A DNA stretch of 64,000 nucleotides from Rhodopseudomonas palustris (GCA_016215605.1 JACRJB010000062.1:108568-172567), one strand, 5' to 3'. Positions 27,735 to 40,067 are shown, numbered from the stretch's first letter. Notes: generated from the sequence alone by a model not told the origin. Numbers and translations: made by a program.

Positions 27735-30700
27735 TCATTCCGCGGCGTGGCCGATGACCTGCGCTTCCGCCGCCAGCGTCCCGCCGCTGCCGTGCTGGAT
27801 CAGCGGCTTCGAGCCGGCGAGGGTGCGGAGCAGGACGTAGAACACCGGCGTCAGGAACAGGCCGAAGATCGTCACGCCGATCATGCCGGAGAACACGGCG
27901 ACGCCCATGGCGCGGCGCATCTCCGCGCCGGCACCGGTCGACAGCACCAGCGGCAGCACGCCATGATGAACGCCATCGACGTCATCAGGATCGGCCGCAG
28001 CCGCAACCTACTGGCTTCGATCGCAGCCTTGATCGGCGAGCGGCCGGCAAATTCCAGCTCCCGCGCGAATTCGACGATCAGGATGGCGTTCTTCGCCGAG
28101 AGGCCGACCAGCACGATCAAGCCGATCTGGGTGAAGACGTTGTTGTCGCCCTTCGACAGCCAGACGCCGAACATCGCAGCCAGCAGCCCCATCGGCACGA
28201 TCATCAGGATCGACAGCGGCAAGGTCAGGCTCTCGTACAGCGCCGCCAGCACCAGGAACACCAGCAGGATCGCCAGCGGGAATATCCACAGGCCGGAATT
28301 GCCGGCGATGAACTGCTGATAGGTCAGGTCGGTCCATTCGAACGCGAAGCCGGGCGGCAACGTCTCCGCAGCGATCCGCGTCGCGGCCTCCTGCGCCTGG
28401 CCGGAGGAATAGCCCGGCGCCGCCGCGGCATTGATGTCCGCCGACAGGAAGCCGTTGTAGCGGATCGCGCGTTCCGGGCCCGCGCTCTGTTTCACCTTCA
28501 GCAGCGTGGCCAACGGCACCATGTCGCCCGAGGCCGAGCGCACCTTAAGCTGGCGGATGTCGTCCGGTCGCGCCCGGAACGGCGCGTCGGCCTGCACATA
28601 GACCGAATAGGTCCTGCCGAATTTGTTGAAGTCGTTGACGTAGTACGAGCCGAGATAGATCTGCAGCGTGTTGAACACCTCGGTCACCGGCACCCCGAGC
28701 TGCAGAGCCTTGGTGCGGTCGATGTCGGCGAACAATTGCGGCACGTTCACCTGGAAGCTGGAGAACGTCCCGGCGATTTCCGGCGCCTTCGCCATCGCGG
28801 CGATGAACGCGTTGGTGGCCTGGTTGAGGGCGTCGTAACCGAGCCCGGCGCGATCCTCGATCTGCAGCTTGAAGCCGCCGATGGTGCCGAGGCCGTTGAC
28901 CGGCGGCGGCGGAAACATCGCGATGAACGCGTCCTGAATGCCGGCGTACTTCTTGTTCAGTTCGGCGGCGATCGCCGCACCGCTGAGCGACGGATCCTTG
29001 CGTTCGTCGAACGGCTTCAGCGTGGAGAACACGATGCCGGCATTCGACGAGTTGGTGAAGCCGCTGATCGACAGCCCGGGAAACGCCACCGAGCTTTCGA
29101 CGCCGGGCTGGGTGAGGGCGATCTCGCTCATCTTGCGGATCACCTCTTCGGTGCGGTCCAGCGTCGCGCCGTCGGGAAGCCGGGCGAAGCCGACCAGATA
29201 CTGCTTGTCCTGGCCGGGCACGAAGCCGCTCGGCACCAGGTTGAACAGCCCGACGGTGGCGCCCACCAGCGCCAGATAGACGCCGATGACCATCGCCTTG
29301 CCGGAGATCGCGCCGCCGACGCCGCGGCCGTAATCGTGCGCTGCGCGCGCAAACACGCGGTTGAAGCCGCGGAAGAACCAGCCGAGCGATCGATCCAGAA
29401 TTTGCGTCAGCCGATCCTTCGGCTCGTCGTGGCCCTTCAGCAGCAACGCCGCCAGCGCCGGCGACAGGGTCAGTGAATTGATCGCCGAGATCACCGTCGA
29501 GATCGCAATGGTGAGCGCGAACTGCTTGTAGAACTGGCCGGTCAGCCCGCTGATGAAGGCGAGCGGCACGAACACCGCGACCAGCACCAGCGCGATGGCG
29601 ATGATCGGTCCCGAGACTTCCTTCATCGCCTGATAGGTGGCGTCACGTGGCGAGCGGCCAGCCTCGATGTTGCGCTCGACGTTCTCCACCACGACGATGG
29701 CGTCATCGACCACGATACCGATCGCCAGTACCAGGCCAAACAGGCTGAGCGCGTTGATCGAGAAGCCGAACATGTGCATCACCGCGAAGGTGCCGACGAT
29801 CGACACCGGCACCGCCAGCAGCGGAATGATCGACGCCCGCCAGGTCTGCAGGAACAGGATCACCACGACCACCACCAGCGCGATCGCTTCCAGCAGCGTG
29901 TGGATCACCGCCTCGATCGAGAAGCGGACGAACTGCGTCGGATCGTAGACGATCTGATACGCGACGCCTTCCGGCATGGTCTTCTTGATCTCGGCCATGG
30001 TCGCGCGGACGCTGTCTGAAATCTGCAGCGCGTTGGAGCCGGGCGCCTGGAAAATCGGGATCGCCACCGCCTGTTTGTTGTCGAGCAGCGAGCGCAGCCC
30101 GTACTCCGACGCGCCGAGTTCGACGCGGGCGACGTCGCTCAGCCGCGTGACCTCACCGCGGGAGCCGGTCTTCACGACGATGTCGCGGAATTGCTCTTCG
30201 GTGCTGAGACGGCCCTCGGCATTGACCGAGAGCTGCAGGTCGAGCCCCTTGACGCTGGGCGAGGCGCCGACCACGCCGGCGGCGGCCTCGACGTTCTGCG
30301 CCTGGATCGCCTTGACGATGTCGCTGGCGGTCAGCCCGTGCTCCGCCGCCTTCTGCGGATCGACCCAGATTCGCATCGAATAGTCGCCGGCGCCGTACAG
30401 CTGCACGTCGCCGACGCCGTCGAGCCGCGCCAGTCGGTCCTTGACGTTGAGCACTGCGTAGTTACGCAAGTAAGTCATGTCGTAGCGGTTGTTCGGCGAC
30501 GACAGATGCACCACCATGGTGAGATCGGGCGAGCTCTTCTTGGTGATGATGCCGAGCTGGCGGACCACTGCCGGCAGCCGCGGTTCGGCCTGCGCGACGC
30601 GGTTCTGCACCAGCTGCTGGGCCTTGTCGGGATCCGTGCCGAGCCGGAAGGTCACGGTCAGCGTCATCGCGCCATCAGTGGTCGCCTGGCTGCTCATATA

Positions 30701-30934
30701 CAGCATGCCCTCGACGCCGTTGATCTGCTCTTCGATCGGGGTGGCGACCGTTTCGGCAATCACCTTGGGGTTGGCGCCGGGGTAGGTGGCGCGCACCACC
30801 ACCGACGGCGGCACCACGTCGGGGTATTCCGAGATCGGCATCGACAGCAGCGAGATCAGGCCGGCCAGGAAGATCAGCACCGACAACACACCGGCGAAGA
30901 TCGGACGATCGATGAAAAATTTCGAGAGATTCAT
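27735..30934 (-). pseudogene. RND multidrug efflux pump (AcrB/MexB type) with single-base frameshift
   Basis: From ATG 30934 the frame encodes a typical inner-membrane HAE1 pump: MNLSKFFIDRPIFAGVLSVL, porter domains, GIVVDDAIVVVENVERN (proton-relay helix 4) and the second transmembrane block. Near 27960-27965 the frame breaks after MTSMAFIM: the minus strand reads ATCATGGCGTG where the family needs one more G (ATG GGC GTG). The true continuation, LPLVLSTGAGAEMRR through the C-terminus, is intact in another frame to 27735. One inserted base would give about 1066 residues, full family length. Either a real loss-of-function or slippage site at a G-run, or a base-call error. As read, the product ends at 27881, 1017 residues with about 22 missense residues, and lacks the last helices. 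Confidence 0.88.
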
Positions 30935-30959
30935 GGCCGCGCTCCAGTGCGAAGATCGA

Positions 30960-32168
30960 TCAGCGCTGGGCGATCCGGCCCGGGCTGCCGGCGTCGGCGA
31001 CGTCGGACTTGAGCAGTGCGCCGGGACGCACCCGCTGCAGGCCCTTGACGACGACGCGATCGCCGGACTCCAGTCCGGACGTCACGATCCGCAGGCCGTC
31101 GACATTGCCGCCCAGCGTGACCGCGCGGTAGATCGCGCGATTGTCGTTGCCGACCACCAGCACGTACTTCTTGTCCTGATCGGTGCCGATCGCGCGCTCT
31201 TCCAGCATCACCAGTGTCTGCTGCTGCGGCTGGCCCATCCGCAGGCGAGCGAACTGTCCCGGGATCAGTCGGCCATCCGCATTATCGAACGCGGCGCGAA
31301 CCCGGATCGTGCCGCTCTGGCCGTTGACCTGATTGTCGATCAGCTGGATGCGACCCGTGACGACGTCACCGCCGGCCGTGGACATCTCGACCGGAATGCG
31401 GTCGAGCTGACCGGAGGCGCCGCCGACCGAGCGCAGCGCCCGGAGGACGACGTCTTCGTCGGCGTCGAAGCTCGCGTAAATCGGGTTGACGGAGACCAGC
31501 GAGGTCAGCACCGGCGATTGCGTGCCGGCGGCCACCAGATTGCCGACCGTGACGTCGATCCTGCCGACCCGGCCGTCCACCGGCGCGCGGACGCGGGTGT
31601 AGTCGAGGTTGAGCTTGGCCGATTGCAACGTGGCTTCCGCTGCGGCCACATTGGCGATCGCCTCGCGATTGGCGTTGTCGCGCTGCTCGAAGTCGCGCCG
31701 GGTGACGACGTAGTTGCCGACCAGTTGCCGACCGCGTTCGAGTTCGCCGGCCGCGAACACGGCACGGGCCTTCGCCGCGTCGAGCTGAGCCTGCGCCTTG
31801 TCGACCTCGGCGGCGTAGGGGGCCGGATCGATCTCGAACAGAACGTCGCCGGCCTTGACCAGCGCGCCCTCGGTGAAGCGCGTGGTCTGGATCGCGCCCG
31901 CCACGCGCGGGCGCAGCTCGACGCGATTGACCGCCTCCAGCCGTCCCGAGAAGTCGTCCCACAGCGTGGCCTGGCGTGGCTGCACCACCGCGACGGTGAC
32001 GGCAACGGCCTGCTCGGGCGCCGGCGAACTCGCGGTGGCCTGGTCCAACGGGACGTAGCGGCTGGCGATCACGGAGCCGGCCAGGGCCACGCCTCCGGCG
32101 AGCGCCAGGGCGACGATTGTGCGGCGGAACCGCCGGGGTGGTGCGACGAGAGCGGACGACGGCATCAT
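30960..32168 (-). CDS. RND efflux membrane-fusion adaptor (AcrA/MexA family)
   Basis: 402 residues; periplasmic adaptor between the RND pump and an outer-membrane channel. N-terminal membrane segment without a lipobox cysteine, then biotinyl-lipoyl halves (VELRPRVAGAIQTTRFTEGALVKAGDVLFEIDP and VRAPVDGRVGRID), an alpha-hairpin with coiled-coil character (about 105-190) and the beta-barrel. Starts at 32168 with GGAG eight bases before. It ends 25 bases before the pump gene. No outer-membrane factor gene is nearby, so the complex presumably uses one encoded elsewhere. Confidence 0.95.
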   Translation of the reverse strand: MMPSSALVAPPRRFRRTIVALALAGGVALAGSVIASRYVPLDQATASSPAPEQAVAVTVAVVQPRQATLWDDFSGRLEAVNRVELRPRVAGAIQTTRFTEGALVKAGDVLFEIDPAPYAAEVDKAQAQLDAAKARAVFAAGELERGRQLVGNYVVTRRDFEQRDNANREAIANVAAAEATLQSAKLNLDYTRVRAPVDGRVGRIDVTVGNLVAAGTQSPVLTSLVSVNPIYASFDADEDVVLRALRSVGGASGQLDRIPVEMSTAGGDVVTGRIQLIDNQVNGQSGTIRVRAAFDNADGRLIPGQFARLRMGQPQQQTLVMLEERAIGTDQDKKYVLVVGNDNRAIYRAVTLGGNVDGLRIVTSGLESGDRVVVKGLQRVRPGALLKSDVADAGSPGRIAQR

Positions 32169-32179
32169 GATGCTCCATA

Positions 32180-32197
32180 CTGTATCGATCGCTACAG
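32180..32197. promoter_or_regulatory. Palindromic operator between efflux operon and tetR
   Basis: An 18-base inverted repeat, CTGTATCGATCGCTACAG, with one mismatched pair, lies 12 bases before the adaptor start and about 70 before the tetR start. The size and position fit binding by the adjacent TetR-type repressor. A possible -35 for the efflux genes (TTGACG, minus strand, about 32218-32223) lies upstream, so a bound repressor would sit on or just after the promoter. Confidence 0.6.
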
Positions 32198-32267
32198 ATG
32201 TGGAGGTGGACGTCCGCCGTCAAGGACATTATGTATCGCCCACTAAGAAAAATCGAGGTGGACGCAA

Positions 32268-32867
32268 ATGGCGATGGGTCGACCCCGCGCCTTCGACGCC
32301 GACAAGGCGTTGGACGAAGCGATGGAAATCTTCTGGCGGCACGGCTACGAGGGCGCGACCATCGCGCAACTCACGGACGCCATGGGGATAAATCCGCCCA
32401 GCCTGTACGCGGCGTTCGGCAGCAAAGAAGGCCTGCTGAAGGCTGCGCTGAACCGTTACACCGGCAAGCGGGAGGCTTGGATGGCGGAGATCCTGGCTGC
32501 GCCGACGGCCCGCGCGGTGGCCGAGCGCCTGGTGATGGGGATTGCCGAGGCGCAGACGGATCCGAATCATCCCCCGGGATGCCTGCTGGTGCAGGGCGGG
32601 CTGGCCTGCGGCACCGGCTCGTCGAACGTGCCGTTCGAGTTGGCCTCCCGCCGCGCCGAAACCGAGGACCGGTTGCGGCAGCGGTTCGAGCAAGCCAAGG
32701 CGGAAGGCGATCTTCCGGCGACGGCCGATCCGGCGGCGCTGGCGCGCTATCTGTCGGCGGTGACCGGCGGCATGGGCGTGATGGCGTCGTCCGGTGCGAC
32801 CCGCGAGGAATTGCGGCAGATCGCCAGCCTGTCGCTCAAGGCGTTCGATCAGCAGAGCACGAGCTGA
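32268..32867 (+). CDS. TetR family transcriptional regulator
   Basis: 199 residues. N-terminal helix-turn-helix: ALDEAMEIFWRHGYEGATIAQLTDAMGINPPSLYAAFGSKEGLL matches the TetR DNA-binding domain of the AcrR-like subgroup. The ligand domain contains HPPGCLLVQGGLACG, a segment common to the TetR_C_16/YxaF-like group, with two cysteines that could be redox- or ligand-sensing. Divergent from the efflux genes with an operator between, so most likely their repressor. ATG at 32268. Confidence 0.93.
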   Translation: MAMGRPRAFDADKALDEAMEIFWRHGYEGATIAQLTDAMGINPPSLYAAFGSKEGLLKAALNRYTGKREAWMAEILAAPTARAVAERLVMGIAEAQTDPNHPPGCLLVQGGLACGTGSSNVPFELASRRAETEDRLRQRFEQAKAEGDLPATADPAALARYLSAVTGGMGVMASSGATREELRQIASLSLKAFDQQSTS

Positions 32868-32925
32868 CCGATCTCAGCGCACAGCAACGTGCTGGTGTCG
32901 CGCCGGCCGACGAAGTTTGGTCGGC

Positions 32926-34074
32926 TCACGCGCGGTCGACGTGGACCACGCGGCCTTTCTCGATCGCGAGCGCGAGTTGCCCGTGCTTCAGCGCCAGCGC
33001 GGCGTCGCCGAACAGTTCGCGCCGCCAGCCGCGCAGCGCGCCGACCTCGGCATTGTCGTCGGCTGCGATCTGCTCGAGATCGTCGACGGTGGCGATCACC
33101 TTGGCCGCCACGGCGTGGCGTTCGGAGGTCATCCGCAGCAGCACCTTCAGCAGTTCGACGATCGCCGTGCCGTTGGAGTTGTTGCGCGGCTTGTCGATCT
33201 TCGGCAGCGACTGCGGATCGCGCGCCAGCCCGCGCTGGACGGCGGCGACGATCTCGGTCCCCCATTTGGACCGATCGAAGCCTTTCGGCAATGAGCGCAG
33301 CGTGGCGAGACGTTCGAGCGAGGTGGGGGCGTGGGTCGCGATGTCACCGAGCGCATCGTCCTTGAGCACGCGCGAGCGCGGCACGTCGCGGGTCTGCGCT
33401 TCCTGCTCACGCCAGGCCGCGACTTCCATCAGCACCGCGAGCTCCTTCGGCTTGCGGACGCGGGTCTTCAGCCGTTCCCAGGCGCTCTCGGGGTGGAAAT
33501 CGTAGGTCTTGGGCGAGGTCAGGACTTCCATTTCCTCGCTGACCCAATCGCTGCGGTCGCGCTTCTTCAGATCCGCGTCCAGCGCCGCGAACACGTCGCG
33601 CAAATGGGTCACGTCTGAGACCGCGTAGTGCAGTTGCTCGTCGGTCAGCGGCCGGCGCGACCAGTCGGTGAAGCGGTGGGTCTTGTCCGGGCGGTGGCCG
33701 GTGATGCGCTCGACGAGCTGGTCGTAAGCGATGCTGTCACCGTATCCCAGCACCATGGCTGCGACCTGGGTGTCGAAGATCGGATGCGGCACGATCCCGG
33801 CGCGATGCCAGACGATTTCGATGTCCTGGCGGGCGGCGTGGAAGACCTTGAGAACGTTCTCGTTGGCCATCAGGTCGAAGAACGGCTTGAGGTCGATCCC
33901 GGGCGCTAGCGTATCGACCACCACCGCTTCATCGGCACTCGCCATCTGCACAACGCACAGCAGCGGGTAATAGGTCGTCTCGCGCAGGAACTCGGTATCG
34001 ACCGTGATGACGGGGTGGGCGGCGAGGCGGGTGCAGACGCGGGCGAGCTGCTCGGTTGTCGAAATCAGGTCCAT
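32926..34074 (-). CDS. rnd: Ribonuclease D
   Basis: 382 residues; 3'-5' exoribonuclease in tRNA 3' maturation. DEDDy exonuclease residues are in ITVDTEF (Asp, Glu), [10 protein letters not shown] (Asp) and [11 protein letters not shown] (Tyr-x3-Asp). One HRDC domain follows (about 210-290), then a second, weaker HRDC-like region, as usual. The ATG at 34074 is preferred to the TTG immediately before it. Convergent with tetR. Confidence 0.96.
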   Translation of the reverse strand: MDLISTTEQLARVCTRLAAHPVITVDTEFLRETTYYPLLCVVQMASADEAVVVDTLAPGIDLKPFFDLMANENVLKVFHAARQDIEIVWHRAGIVPHPIFDTQVAAMVLGYGDSIAYDQLVERITGHRPDKTHRFTDWSRRPLTDEQLHYAVSDVTHLRDVFAALDADLKKRDRSDWVSEEMEVLTSPKTYDFHPESAWERLKTRVRKPKELAVLMEVAAWREQEAQTRDVPRSRVLKDDALGDIATHAPTSLERLATLRSLPKGFDRSKWGTEIVAAVQRGLARDPQSLPKIDKPRNNSNGTAIVELLKVLLRMTSERHAVAAKVIATVDDLEQIAADDNAEVGALRGWRRELFGDAALALKHGQLALAIEKGRVVHVDRA

Positions 34075-34186
34075 CAAACTCTGTCACGTTTCGGAAATGG
34101 TGGCGCGGGCGAAACCGAGCTTTACAGCTCCCTTTGCCCAAAAAGCCGTCGAGTCCGAAGCACTAGACACGGTCACCGGGCGTCGA

Positions 34187-35665
34187 TCAAGTTCCGCAGA
34201 AGGTTTCGAGCACCCGTTCATGGGGCTGGGGCGGCTCCGCATAGCGGGCGAATTCCGGCTGGTCCCGAAAAGGGTTGGCCAGCACCGCCAGCAGCTCTTC
34301 GAATGGCGCAAAGTCGTTTCGGTCGACCGCGGCGCGGATGACCGCCTCGACGCGGTGGTTGCGCGGGATATAGGCCGGATTGACCGCCTGCATCGCCGCC
34401 TGCCGGGCGGCACCGTCCTGCGGCTCGGCGGCGAGCCGCTGTCGCCAGCGCGGCGCCCAATCGTCGAACGCGGCCGGGTCGTCGAACAGTGCCCGGACCT
34501 CGCCGAGATCGGCGGGGTCGCCGGCGGCATCGCTGAGCCGGCGGAAGGTGAGGGTGAAGTCGGCGTGGCCCTTGGCCATCGCGGCGAGGATATCCAGCGA
34601 AAGCTGGGCGTCGTCGGGCTGGGAGGTGAACAGGCCGAGCTTGGCCGACAGCCCGGCCAGATAGGCGGCGTTGAAGCGTTCGGCGAAGCCCCCGAGCGCG
34701 CTCTGGGCGATCTCGACGCCCTTGTCCTCGTCGTCGGATAGCAGCGGCACCAGGCACTCGGCGAGCCGGGTCAGGTTCCACAGCGCGATCGGCGGCTGGT
34801 TGCCGAAGGCATAGCGGCCCATGTGGTCGATCGACGAAAACACCGTCTTCGGATCGAACGCATCCATGAAGGCGCAGGGGCCGTAGTCGATGGTCTCGCC
34901 GGCGACCGAGGTGTTGTCGGTGTTCATCACGCCATGGATGAAGCCGATCATCATCCAGCGCGCGACCAGATCGGCCTGACGGGCGATCACGCCCTCCAGC
35001 AGCGCGCGGTAGGGCGCATCGGCCTGGGCTGCTTCCGGATAATGCCGGGCAATGACGTGGTCGGCCAAGGCGCGAACCGCGTCGCGATCGCCGCGGGCGG
35101 CGAAGAACTGGAACGTGCCGACGCGGATGTGGCTCGACGCGACCCGGGTCAGCACCGCGCCCGGCTGGATCTCGTCGCGCATCACCCGTTCGCCGGTCAG
35201 GGTCGCGGCGAGCGAACGGGTGGTCGGAATGCCGAGCTCCGCCATCGCCTCGCTGACGATGTATTCGCGCAGCACCGGGCCGAGCGCGGCGCGGCCGTCG
35301 CCCATCCGCGAGAACGGGGTGCGGCCGGAGCCCTTGAGCTGGATGTCGCGGCGGACGCCGTCTCGGTCGATCACCTCGCCGAGCAGGATGGCGCGGCCGT
35401 CGCCGAGCTGCGGCACGAAATTCCCGAACTGGTGGCCGGCATAGGCCATCGCGATCGACGCCGCGCCCTCGGGCACCCGGGCGCCGGCGAGGATGGCGGC
35501 GCCGTCCGGACTGTCCAGCCAGTCGGGGTCGAGCCCGAGCTGCTCCGCCAACGCGCGGTTGAGCTTGATCAGCCGCGGCGCGGCGACCGGGGTCGGGGCG
35601 ACCCGGGCGAAGAAGTTCTCCGGCAACGCCGCGTAGCTGTTGTCGAACGGGAAATGGACTGTCAT
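34187..35665 (-). CDS. selO: SelO/YdiU family protein AMPylase
   Basis: 492 residues; a pseudokinase-fold enzyme that transfers AMP from ATP to Ser/Thr/Tyr of target proteins, linked to redox homeostasis. Begins [17 protein letters not shown]; contains [36 protein letters not shown] and the metal-binding [25 protein letters not shown] block, all strongly conserved. The C-terminus ends in CGT, the cysteine occupying the place of selenocysteine in animal SelO. Start at 35665; a longer start at 35701 would add 12 unconserved residues. Confidence 0.96.
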   Translation of the reverse strand: MTVHFPFDNSYAALPENFFARVAPTPVAAPRLIKLNRALAEQLGLDPDWLDSPDGAAILAGARVPEGAASIAMAYAGHQFGNFVPQLGDGRAILLGEVIDRDGVRRDIQLKGSGRTPFSRMGDGRAALGPVLREYIVSEAMAELGIPTTRSLAATLTGERVMRDEIQPGAVLTRVASSHIRVGTFQFFAARGDRDAVRALADHVIARHYPEAAQADAPYRALLEGVIARQADLVARWMMIGFIHGVMNTDNTSVAGETIDYGPCAFMDAFDPKTVFSSIDHMGRYAFGNQPPIALWNLTRLAECLVPLLSDDEDKGVEIAQSALGGFAERFNAAYLAGLSAKLGLFTSQPDDAQLSLDILAAMAKGHADFTLTFRRLSDAAGDPADLGEVRALFDDPAAFDDWAPRWRQRLAAEPQDGAARQAAMQAVNPAYIPRNHRVEAVIRAAVDRNDFAPFEELLAVLANPFRDQPEFARYAEPPQPHERVLETFCGT

Positions 35666-35935
35666 CCGGCACCAGATAGGAACGGTTCGCCGCTCTGACA
35701 ATCAGCCGGAAACCGCCCGCGATCAATATGTTCTGTCCACTTGCTGCAGCCCTGTGCCAGCCGCGCCGCCGCTCTGGCTGCAGCGACCTGCGGGGCCGGG
35801 CGGTGGGTGGCTGGAATGCCGCCCGGACAGGGCCGCATTTGGTTGCCGCGATGGGTTCGCTCGGGTAAACCCTGACGCTCTCCGCAAGGCTGCGGACGCT
35901 CGATTCTGCCCAAAGACGGCTTTCCCGGGATTTCC

Positions 35936-37708
35936 ATGCACCGTTACCGAACCCATACTTGCGGCGCGCTCCGCGACAGCGATATCGACCAGACCGTCCG
36001 CGTGTCCGGCTGGTGCCATCGCATCCGCGACCATGGCGGCGTGCTGTTCATCGATCTGCGCGACCATTACGGCATCACCCAATGCGTCGCCGATCCGGAT
36101 TCGCCGGCGTTCAAGGACGCCGAGAAGCTGCGCGCGGAGTGGGTCGTACGGATCGACGGCAAGGTGCGTCGTCGTCCTGGGGGTACGGAAAATCCGGATC
36201 TGCCGACCGGCGCGATCGAGCTGTTCGTCAGCGAGATCGAGGTGCTGGGCCCGGCCGGCGAACTGCCGCTGCCGGTGTTCGGAGAGCAGGACTATCCCGA
36301 GGACGTGCGGCTGCGCTATCGCTTCCTCGATCTGCGCCGCGAGAAGCTGCATCAGAACATCATGACCCGCGGCGCGATCGTCGACTCGATGCGCAAGCGC
36401 ATGAAGGAGCAGGGCTTCTTCGAATTCCAGACGCCGATCCTGACGGCGTCGTCGCCGGAAGGCGCGCGCGACTTCCTGGTGCCATCGCGGATTCATCCCG
36501 GCAAGTTCTACGCGCTGCCGCAGGCGCCGCAGCAGTACAAGCAATTGCTGATGATGTCGGGGTTCGATCGCTACTTCCAGATCGCGCCGTGTTTCCGCGA
36601 TGAAGACCCGCGCGCCGACCGGCTGCCGGGCGAGTTCTATCAGCTCGACGTCGAGATGAGCTTCGTCACCCAGGACGACGTTTTCGCGGCTATGGAGCCC
36701 GTGATTACCGGCGTGTTCGAGGATTTTGCTAAGGGCAAACCTGTGACAAAGTCGTGGCCGCGGATTCCCTATGCCGAGAGCATGCGGAAGTACGGCACCG
36801 ACAAGCCCGACCTGCGCAACCCGCTCGAGATGCAGGACGTCTCCGAGCATTTCCGCGGCTCCGGCTTCAAGGTGTTTGCGCGGATGCTCGAGGAGGAGCG
36901 CAACCAGGTCTGGGCGATCCCCGGACCGGGCGGCGGCAGCCGCGCCTTCTGCGATCGCATGAACTCGTGGGCGCAAGGCGAAGGTCAGCCGGGCCTCGGC
37001 TACATCATGTGGCGTGAGGGCGGCGAGGGGGCGGGTCCGCTCGCCAACAACATCGGCCCGGAGCGCACCGAGGCGATCCGCGCGGCGCTCGGCCTGAAAG
37101 CTGGCGACGCCGCGTTCTTCGTTGCCGGCGATCCGGCCAAGTTCGTGAAGTTCGCAGGCCTCGCGCGCACCCGGGTCGGCGAGGAGCTCAACCTGATCGA
37201 CAAGGATCAGTTCGCGCTCGCCTGGGTGGTCGACTTCCCGATGTACGAGTACAACGAGGACGACAAGAAGGTGGACTTCTCGCACAACCCGTTCTCGATG
37301 CCGCAGGGCGGCATGGACGCGCTGGTCGGTCAGGACCCGCTGACCATCAAGGCGTTCCAGTACGACATCACCTGCAACGGCTACGAGATTGCGTCGGGCG
37401 GCATCCGCAACCATCGCCCCGAGGCGATGGTGAAGGCGTTCGAGATTGCCGGCTACGGTGAACAAGAAGTGATCGACCGGTTCGGCGGTATGTACCGCGC
37501 CTTCCAGTACGGCGCGCCGCCGCATGGCGGCATGGCGGCCGGCGTCGATCGCATCGTGATGCTGCTGTGCGGCACCAACAACCTGCGCGAGATCTCGCTC
37601 TTCCCGATGAACCAGCGCGCCGAAGATCTGCTGATGGGAGCGCCGTCGCAGGTGACCCCCAAGCAGTTGCGCGAGTTGCACATCCGTCTCAATCTGCCGG
37701 AAAACTGA
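35936..37708 (+). CDS. aspS: Aspartyl-tRNA synthetase
   Basis: 590 residues, bacterial-type class II synthetase with N-terminal anticodon-binding OB-fold ([23 protein letters not shown]), catalytic core with motif 2 ([21 protein letters not shown]), an inserted GAD domain (about 290-420) and motif 3 ([11 protein letters not shown]). Many alphaproteobacteria use a non-discriminating AspRS with GatCAB to make Asn-tRNA; whether this one does cannot be told here. Divergent from selO across 270 bases. Confidence 0.98.
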   Translation: MHRYRTHTCGALRDSDIDQTVRVSGWCHRIRDHGGVLFIDLRDHYGITQCVADPDSPAFKDAEKLRAEWVVRIDGKVRRRPGGTENPDLPTGAIELFVSEIEVLGPAGELPLPVFGEQDYPEDVRLRYRFLDLRREKLHQNIMTRGAIVDSMRKRMKEQGFFEFQTPILTASSPEGARDFLVPSRIHPGKFYALPQAPQQYKQLLMMSGFDRYFQIAPCFRDEDPRADRLPGEFYQLDVEMSFVTQDDVFAAMEPVITGVFEDFAKGKPVTKSWPRIPYAESMRKYGTDKPDLRNPLEMQDVSEHFRGSGFKVFARMLEEERNQVWAIPGPGGGSRAFCDRMNSWAQGEGQPGLGYIMWREGGEGAGPLANNIGPERTEAIRAALGLKAGDAAFFVAGDPAKFVKFAGLARTRVGEELNLIDKDQFALAWVVDFPMYEYNEDDKKVDFSHNPFSMPQGGMDALVGQDPLTIKAFQYDITCNGYEIASGGIRNHRPEAMVKAFEIAGYGEQEVIDRFGGMYRAFQYGAPPHGGMAAGVDRIVMLLCGTNNLREISLFPMNQRAEDLLMGAPSQVTPKQLRELHIRLNLPEN

Positions 37709-37757
37709 ATACGGCCGACTCGACGATCCAATGCCGACGAAGCCGCCGGGAGAATGC

Positions 37758-40067
37758 ATGGCGTCCAATACTGAAGATCTGCAGACTGCGGCGCTGGCCT
37801 ATCACCGGCTGCCGCGGCCGGGCAAACTCGAAGTGCACGCGTCGAAGCCGCTGGCCAACCAGCGCGACCTCGCGCTCGCCTACACGCCCGGCGTCGCCGC
37901 CGCCTGCAACGCGATCGCCGCCGATCCGGCGCAGGCCGCCGATCTCACGGTGCGCGGCAATCTGGTCGCGGTCGTCACCAACGGCACCGCGGTGCTCGGC
38001 CTCGGCAATATCGGTCCGCTCGCTGCCAAGCCGGTGATGGAAGGCAAGGCGGTCCTGTTCAAGAAGTTCGCCGACATCGACGTGTTCGACATCGAGATCG
38101 CGGCCGACACGATCGAGCGTGTGGTCGAGACGGTGGCGGCGCTGGAGCCGACCTTCGGCGGCATCAATCTCGAAGACATCAAGGGTCCGGAGTGCTTCGA
38201 GATCGAGGCGCAGCTCAAGGAGCGGATGAAGATCCCGGTGTTTCACGATGATCAGCACGGCACTGCGATCATCGTCGGCGCCGCGGTCAAGAATGCGCTG
38301 CTGCTGAAGGGCAAGGATATCGCCGACATCAAGATCGTCACCGCGGGCGCCGGCGCGGCGGCGCTGGCCTGTCTGAATCTGCTGGTGTCGCTCGGTGCCA
38401 AGCGCAAGAACATCTGGGTCTGCGATCTCGAAGGCCTCGTCTACGAAGGCCGCAATGTGCTGATGGACCGCTGGAAAGAGGTGTACGCGCAGAAGACCGA
38501 CAAGCGCACGCTGGCCGAAGTGATCCCCGGCGCCGACGTGTTCCTCGGCCTGTCCGGCCCGAAAGTGCTGACCCCCGAGATGGTCAAGCAGATGGCCGAC
38601 AAGCCGCTGGTGATGGCGCTCGCCAACCCGACGCCCGAGATCATGCCGGACGAAGTCCGCAAGGCGCGGCCCGACGCGCTGATCTGCACCGGGCGTTCGG
38701 ACTTCCCGAACCAGGTCAACAACGTCCTGTGCTTCCCCTATATCTTCCGCGGCGCGCTCGACGTCGGCGCCACCGCGATCAACGAAGAGATGAAGATCGC
38801 CGCGGTCGACGCGATCGCGCAGCTCGCGCGCGATCCGCCGGCCGATCCGGTCGCGGCCGGTCTCGATACCGACGAAGTGCTCGGCTTCGGTGAAGGCTCG
38901 CTGATCCCCAGCCCGTTCGATCCGCGGCTGATCCTGCGCATCGCGCCCGCGGTGGCGATGGCGGCGATGGATTCCGGTGTCGCGACGCGGCCGATCACCT
39001 CGTTCGACGATTACTACGCCCAGCTCGAACGCTTCGCGTTCCGCTCCGGTCTCGTCATGAAGCCGGTGTTCGCCAAGGCCAAGGCGCAACCGGTGCGCGT
39101 GATCTACGCCGAAGGCGAAGACGAGCGCGTGCTGCACGCCGTCCAGACGATCCTGGAAGAGAAGCTGGCGCGGCCGATCCTGGTGGGGCGGCCCGCGGTG
39201 GTCGAGGCGCGGATCAAGAAGTACGGTCTGTCGATCAAGCCGGGCGACGATTTCGACCTGGTCAATCCGCAGGACGATCCGCGCTATCGCTCCTATGTGC
39301 AGTCCTACATCGACATCGCCGGCCGGGCCGGCGTGACGCCGGCGGCGGCCCGCACGGTGGTGCGGACCAATTCGACCGTGATCGCCGCGCTCGCGGTGGC
39401 GCGGGGCGAGGCCGACGCGATGATCTGCGGTCTCGACGGCCGCTACATGAACCATCTGCGTCACGTCCGTGACGTGATCGGGTCGTTGCCGGGCGTCTCG
39501 GACTATGCGGCGCTGGCGCTGCTGATCACCAGCAAGGGTGCGATCTTCATCGCCGACACCCAGGTGCGGCCCAATCCGACGGCGGAAGAACTGGCCGAGG
39601 TTGCGGCGCTCGCCGCGGTGCACGTCCAGCGCTTCAATATCAAGCCGCGGATCGCCTTCCTGTCGCATTCGGATTTCGGCAGCTACCCGACCGAATCCTC
39701 GATGAAGATGCGGCGCGCCACCGCGTTGCTGGCGGAGCGGCATCCCGAGATCGAGGCCGACGGCGAAATGCAGGGCGACACCGCGCTGTCGCAGACCGCG
39801 CGCGAACTGATCCTGCCGCATTCTAGGCTGGAAGGCGGCGCCAACGTGCTGATCATGCCGAACCTCGACACCGCGAACGTCGCCTATCAGATGATCAAGG
39901 TGCTGGGCGACGCATTGCCGGTCGGCCCGATCCTGATCGGCCCGGCGCGGCCGGCCCACATCCTGACGCCCTCGGTGACGTCGCGCGGCATTCTGAACAT
40001 GACCGCGGTCGCGGTGGTGGAAGCGCAGGAGCGGGCGGGGCGGCAGCAGCGGACGCTGTTCGGGTAG
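37758..40067 (+). CDS. maeB: NADP-dependent malic enzyme MaeB (malic-PTA hybrid)
   Basis: 769 residues; decarboxylates malate to pyruvate making NADPH. Malic domain (about 1-430): [30 protein letters not shown] and FHDDQHGTA with metal-binding Asp. The C-terminal half (about 445-765) is a phosphotransacetylase-like domain that in MaeB has a regulatory rather than catalytic role, typically sensing acetyl-CoA. ATG 37758 chosen for GGGAGA five bases before; an upstream ATG at 37731 would add nine residues. 49 bases after aspS. Confidence 0.96.
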   Translation: MASNTEDLQTAALAYHRLPRPGKLEVHASKPLANQRDLALAYTPGVAAACNAIAADPAQAADLTVRGNLVAVVTNGTAVLGLGNIGPLAAKPVMEGKAVLFKKFADIDVFDIEIAADTIERVVETVAALEPTFGGINLEDIKGPECFEIEAQLKERMKIPVFHDDQHGTAIIVGAAVKNALLLKGKDIADIKIVTAGAGAAALACLNLLVSLGAKRKNIWVCDLEGLVYEGRNVLMDRWKEVYAQKTDKRTLAEVIPGADVFLGLSGPKVLTPEMVKQMADKPLVMALANPTPEIMPDEVRKARPDALICTGRSDFPNQVNNVLCFPYIFRGALDVGATAINEEMKIAAVDAIAQLARDPPADPVAAGLDTDEVLGFGEGSLIPSPFDPRLILRIAPAVAMAAMDSGVATRPITSFDDYYAQLERFAFRSGLVMKPVFAKAKAQPVRVIYAEGEDERVLHAVQTILEEKLARPILVGRPAVVEARIKKYGLSIKPGDDFDLVNPQDDPRYRSYVQSYIDIAGRAGVTPAAARTVVRTNSTVIAALAVARGEADAMICGLDGRYMNHLRHVRDVIGSLPGVSDYAALALLITSKGAIFIADTQVRPNPTAEELAEVAALAAVHVQRFNIKPRIAFLSHSDFGSYPTESSMKMRRATALLAERHPEIEADGEMQGDTALSQTARELILPHSRLEGGANVLIMPNLDTANVAYQMIKVLGDALPVGPILIGPARPAHILTPSVTSRGILNMTAVAVVEAQERAGRQQRTLFG

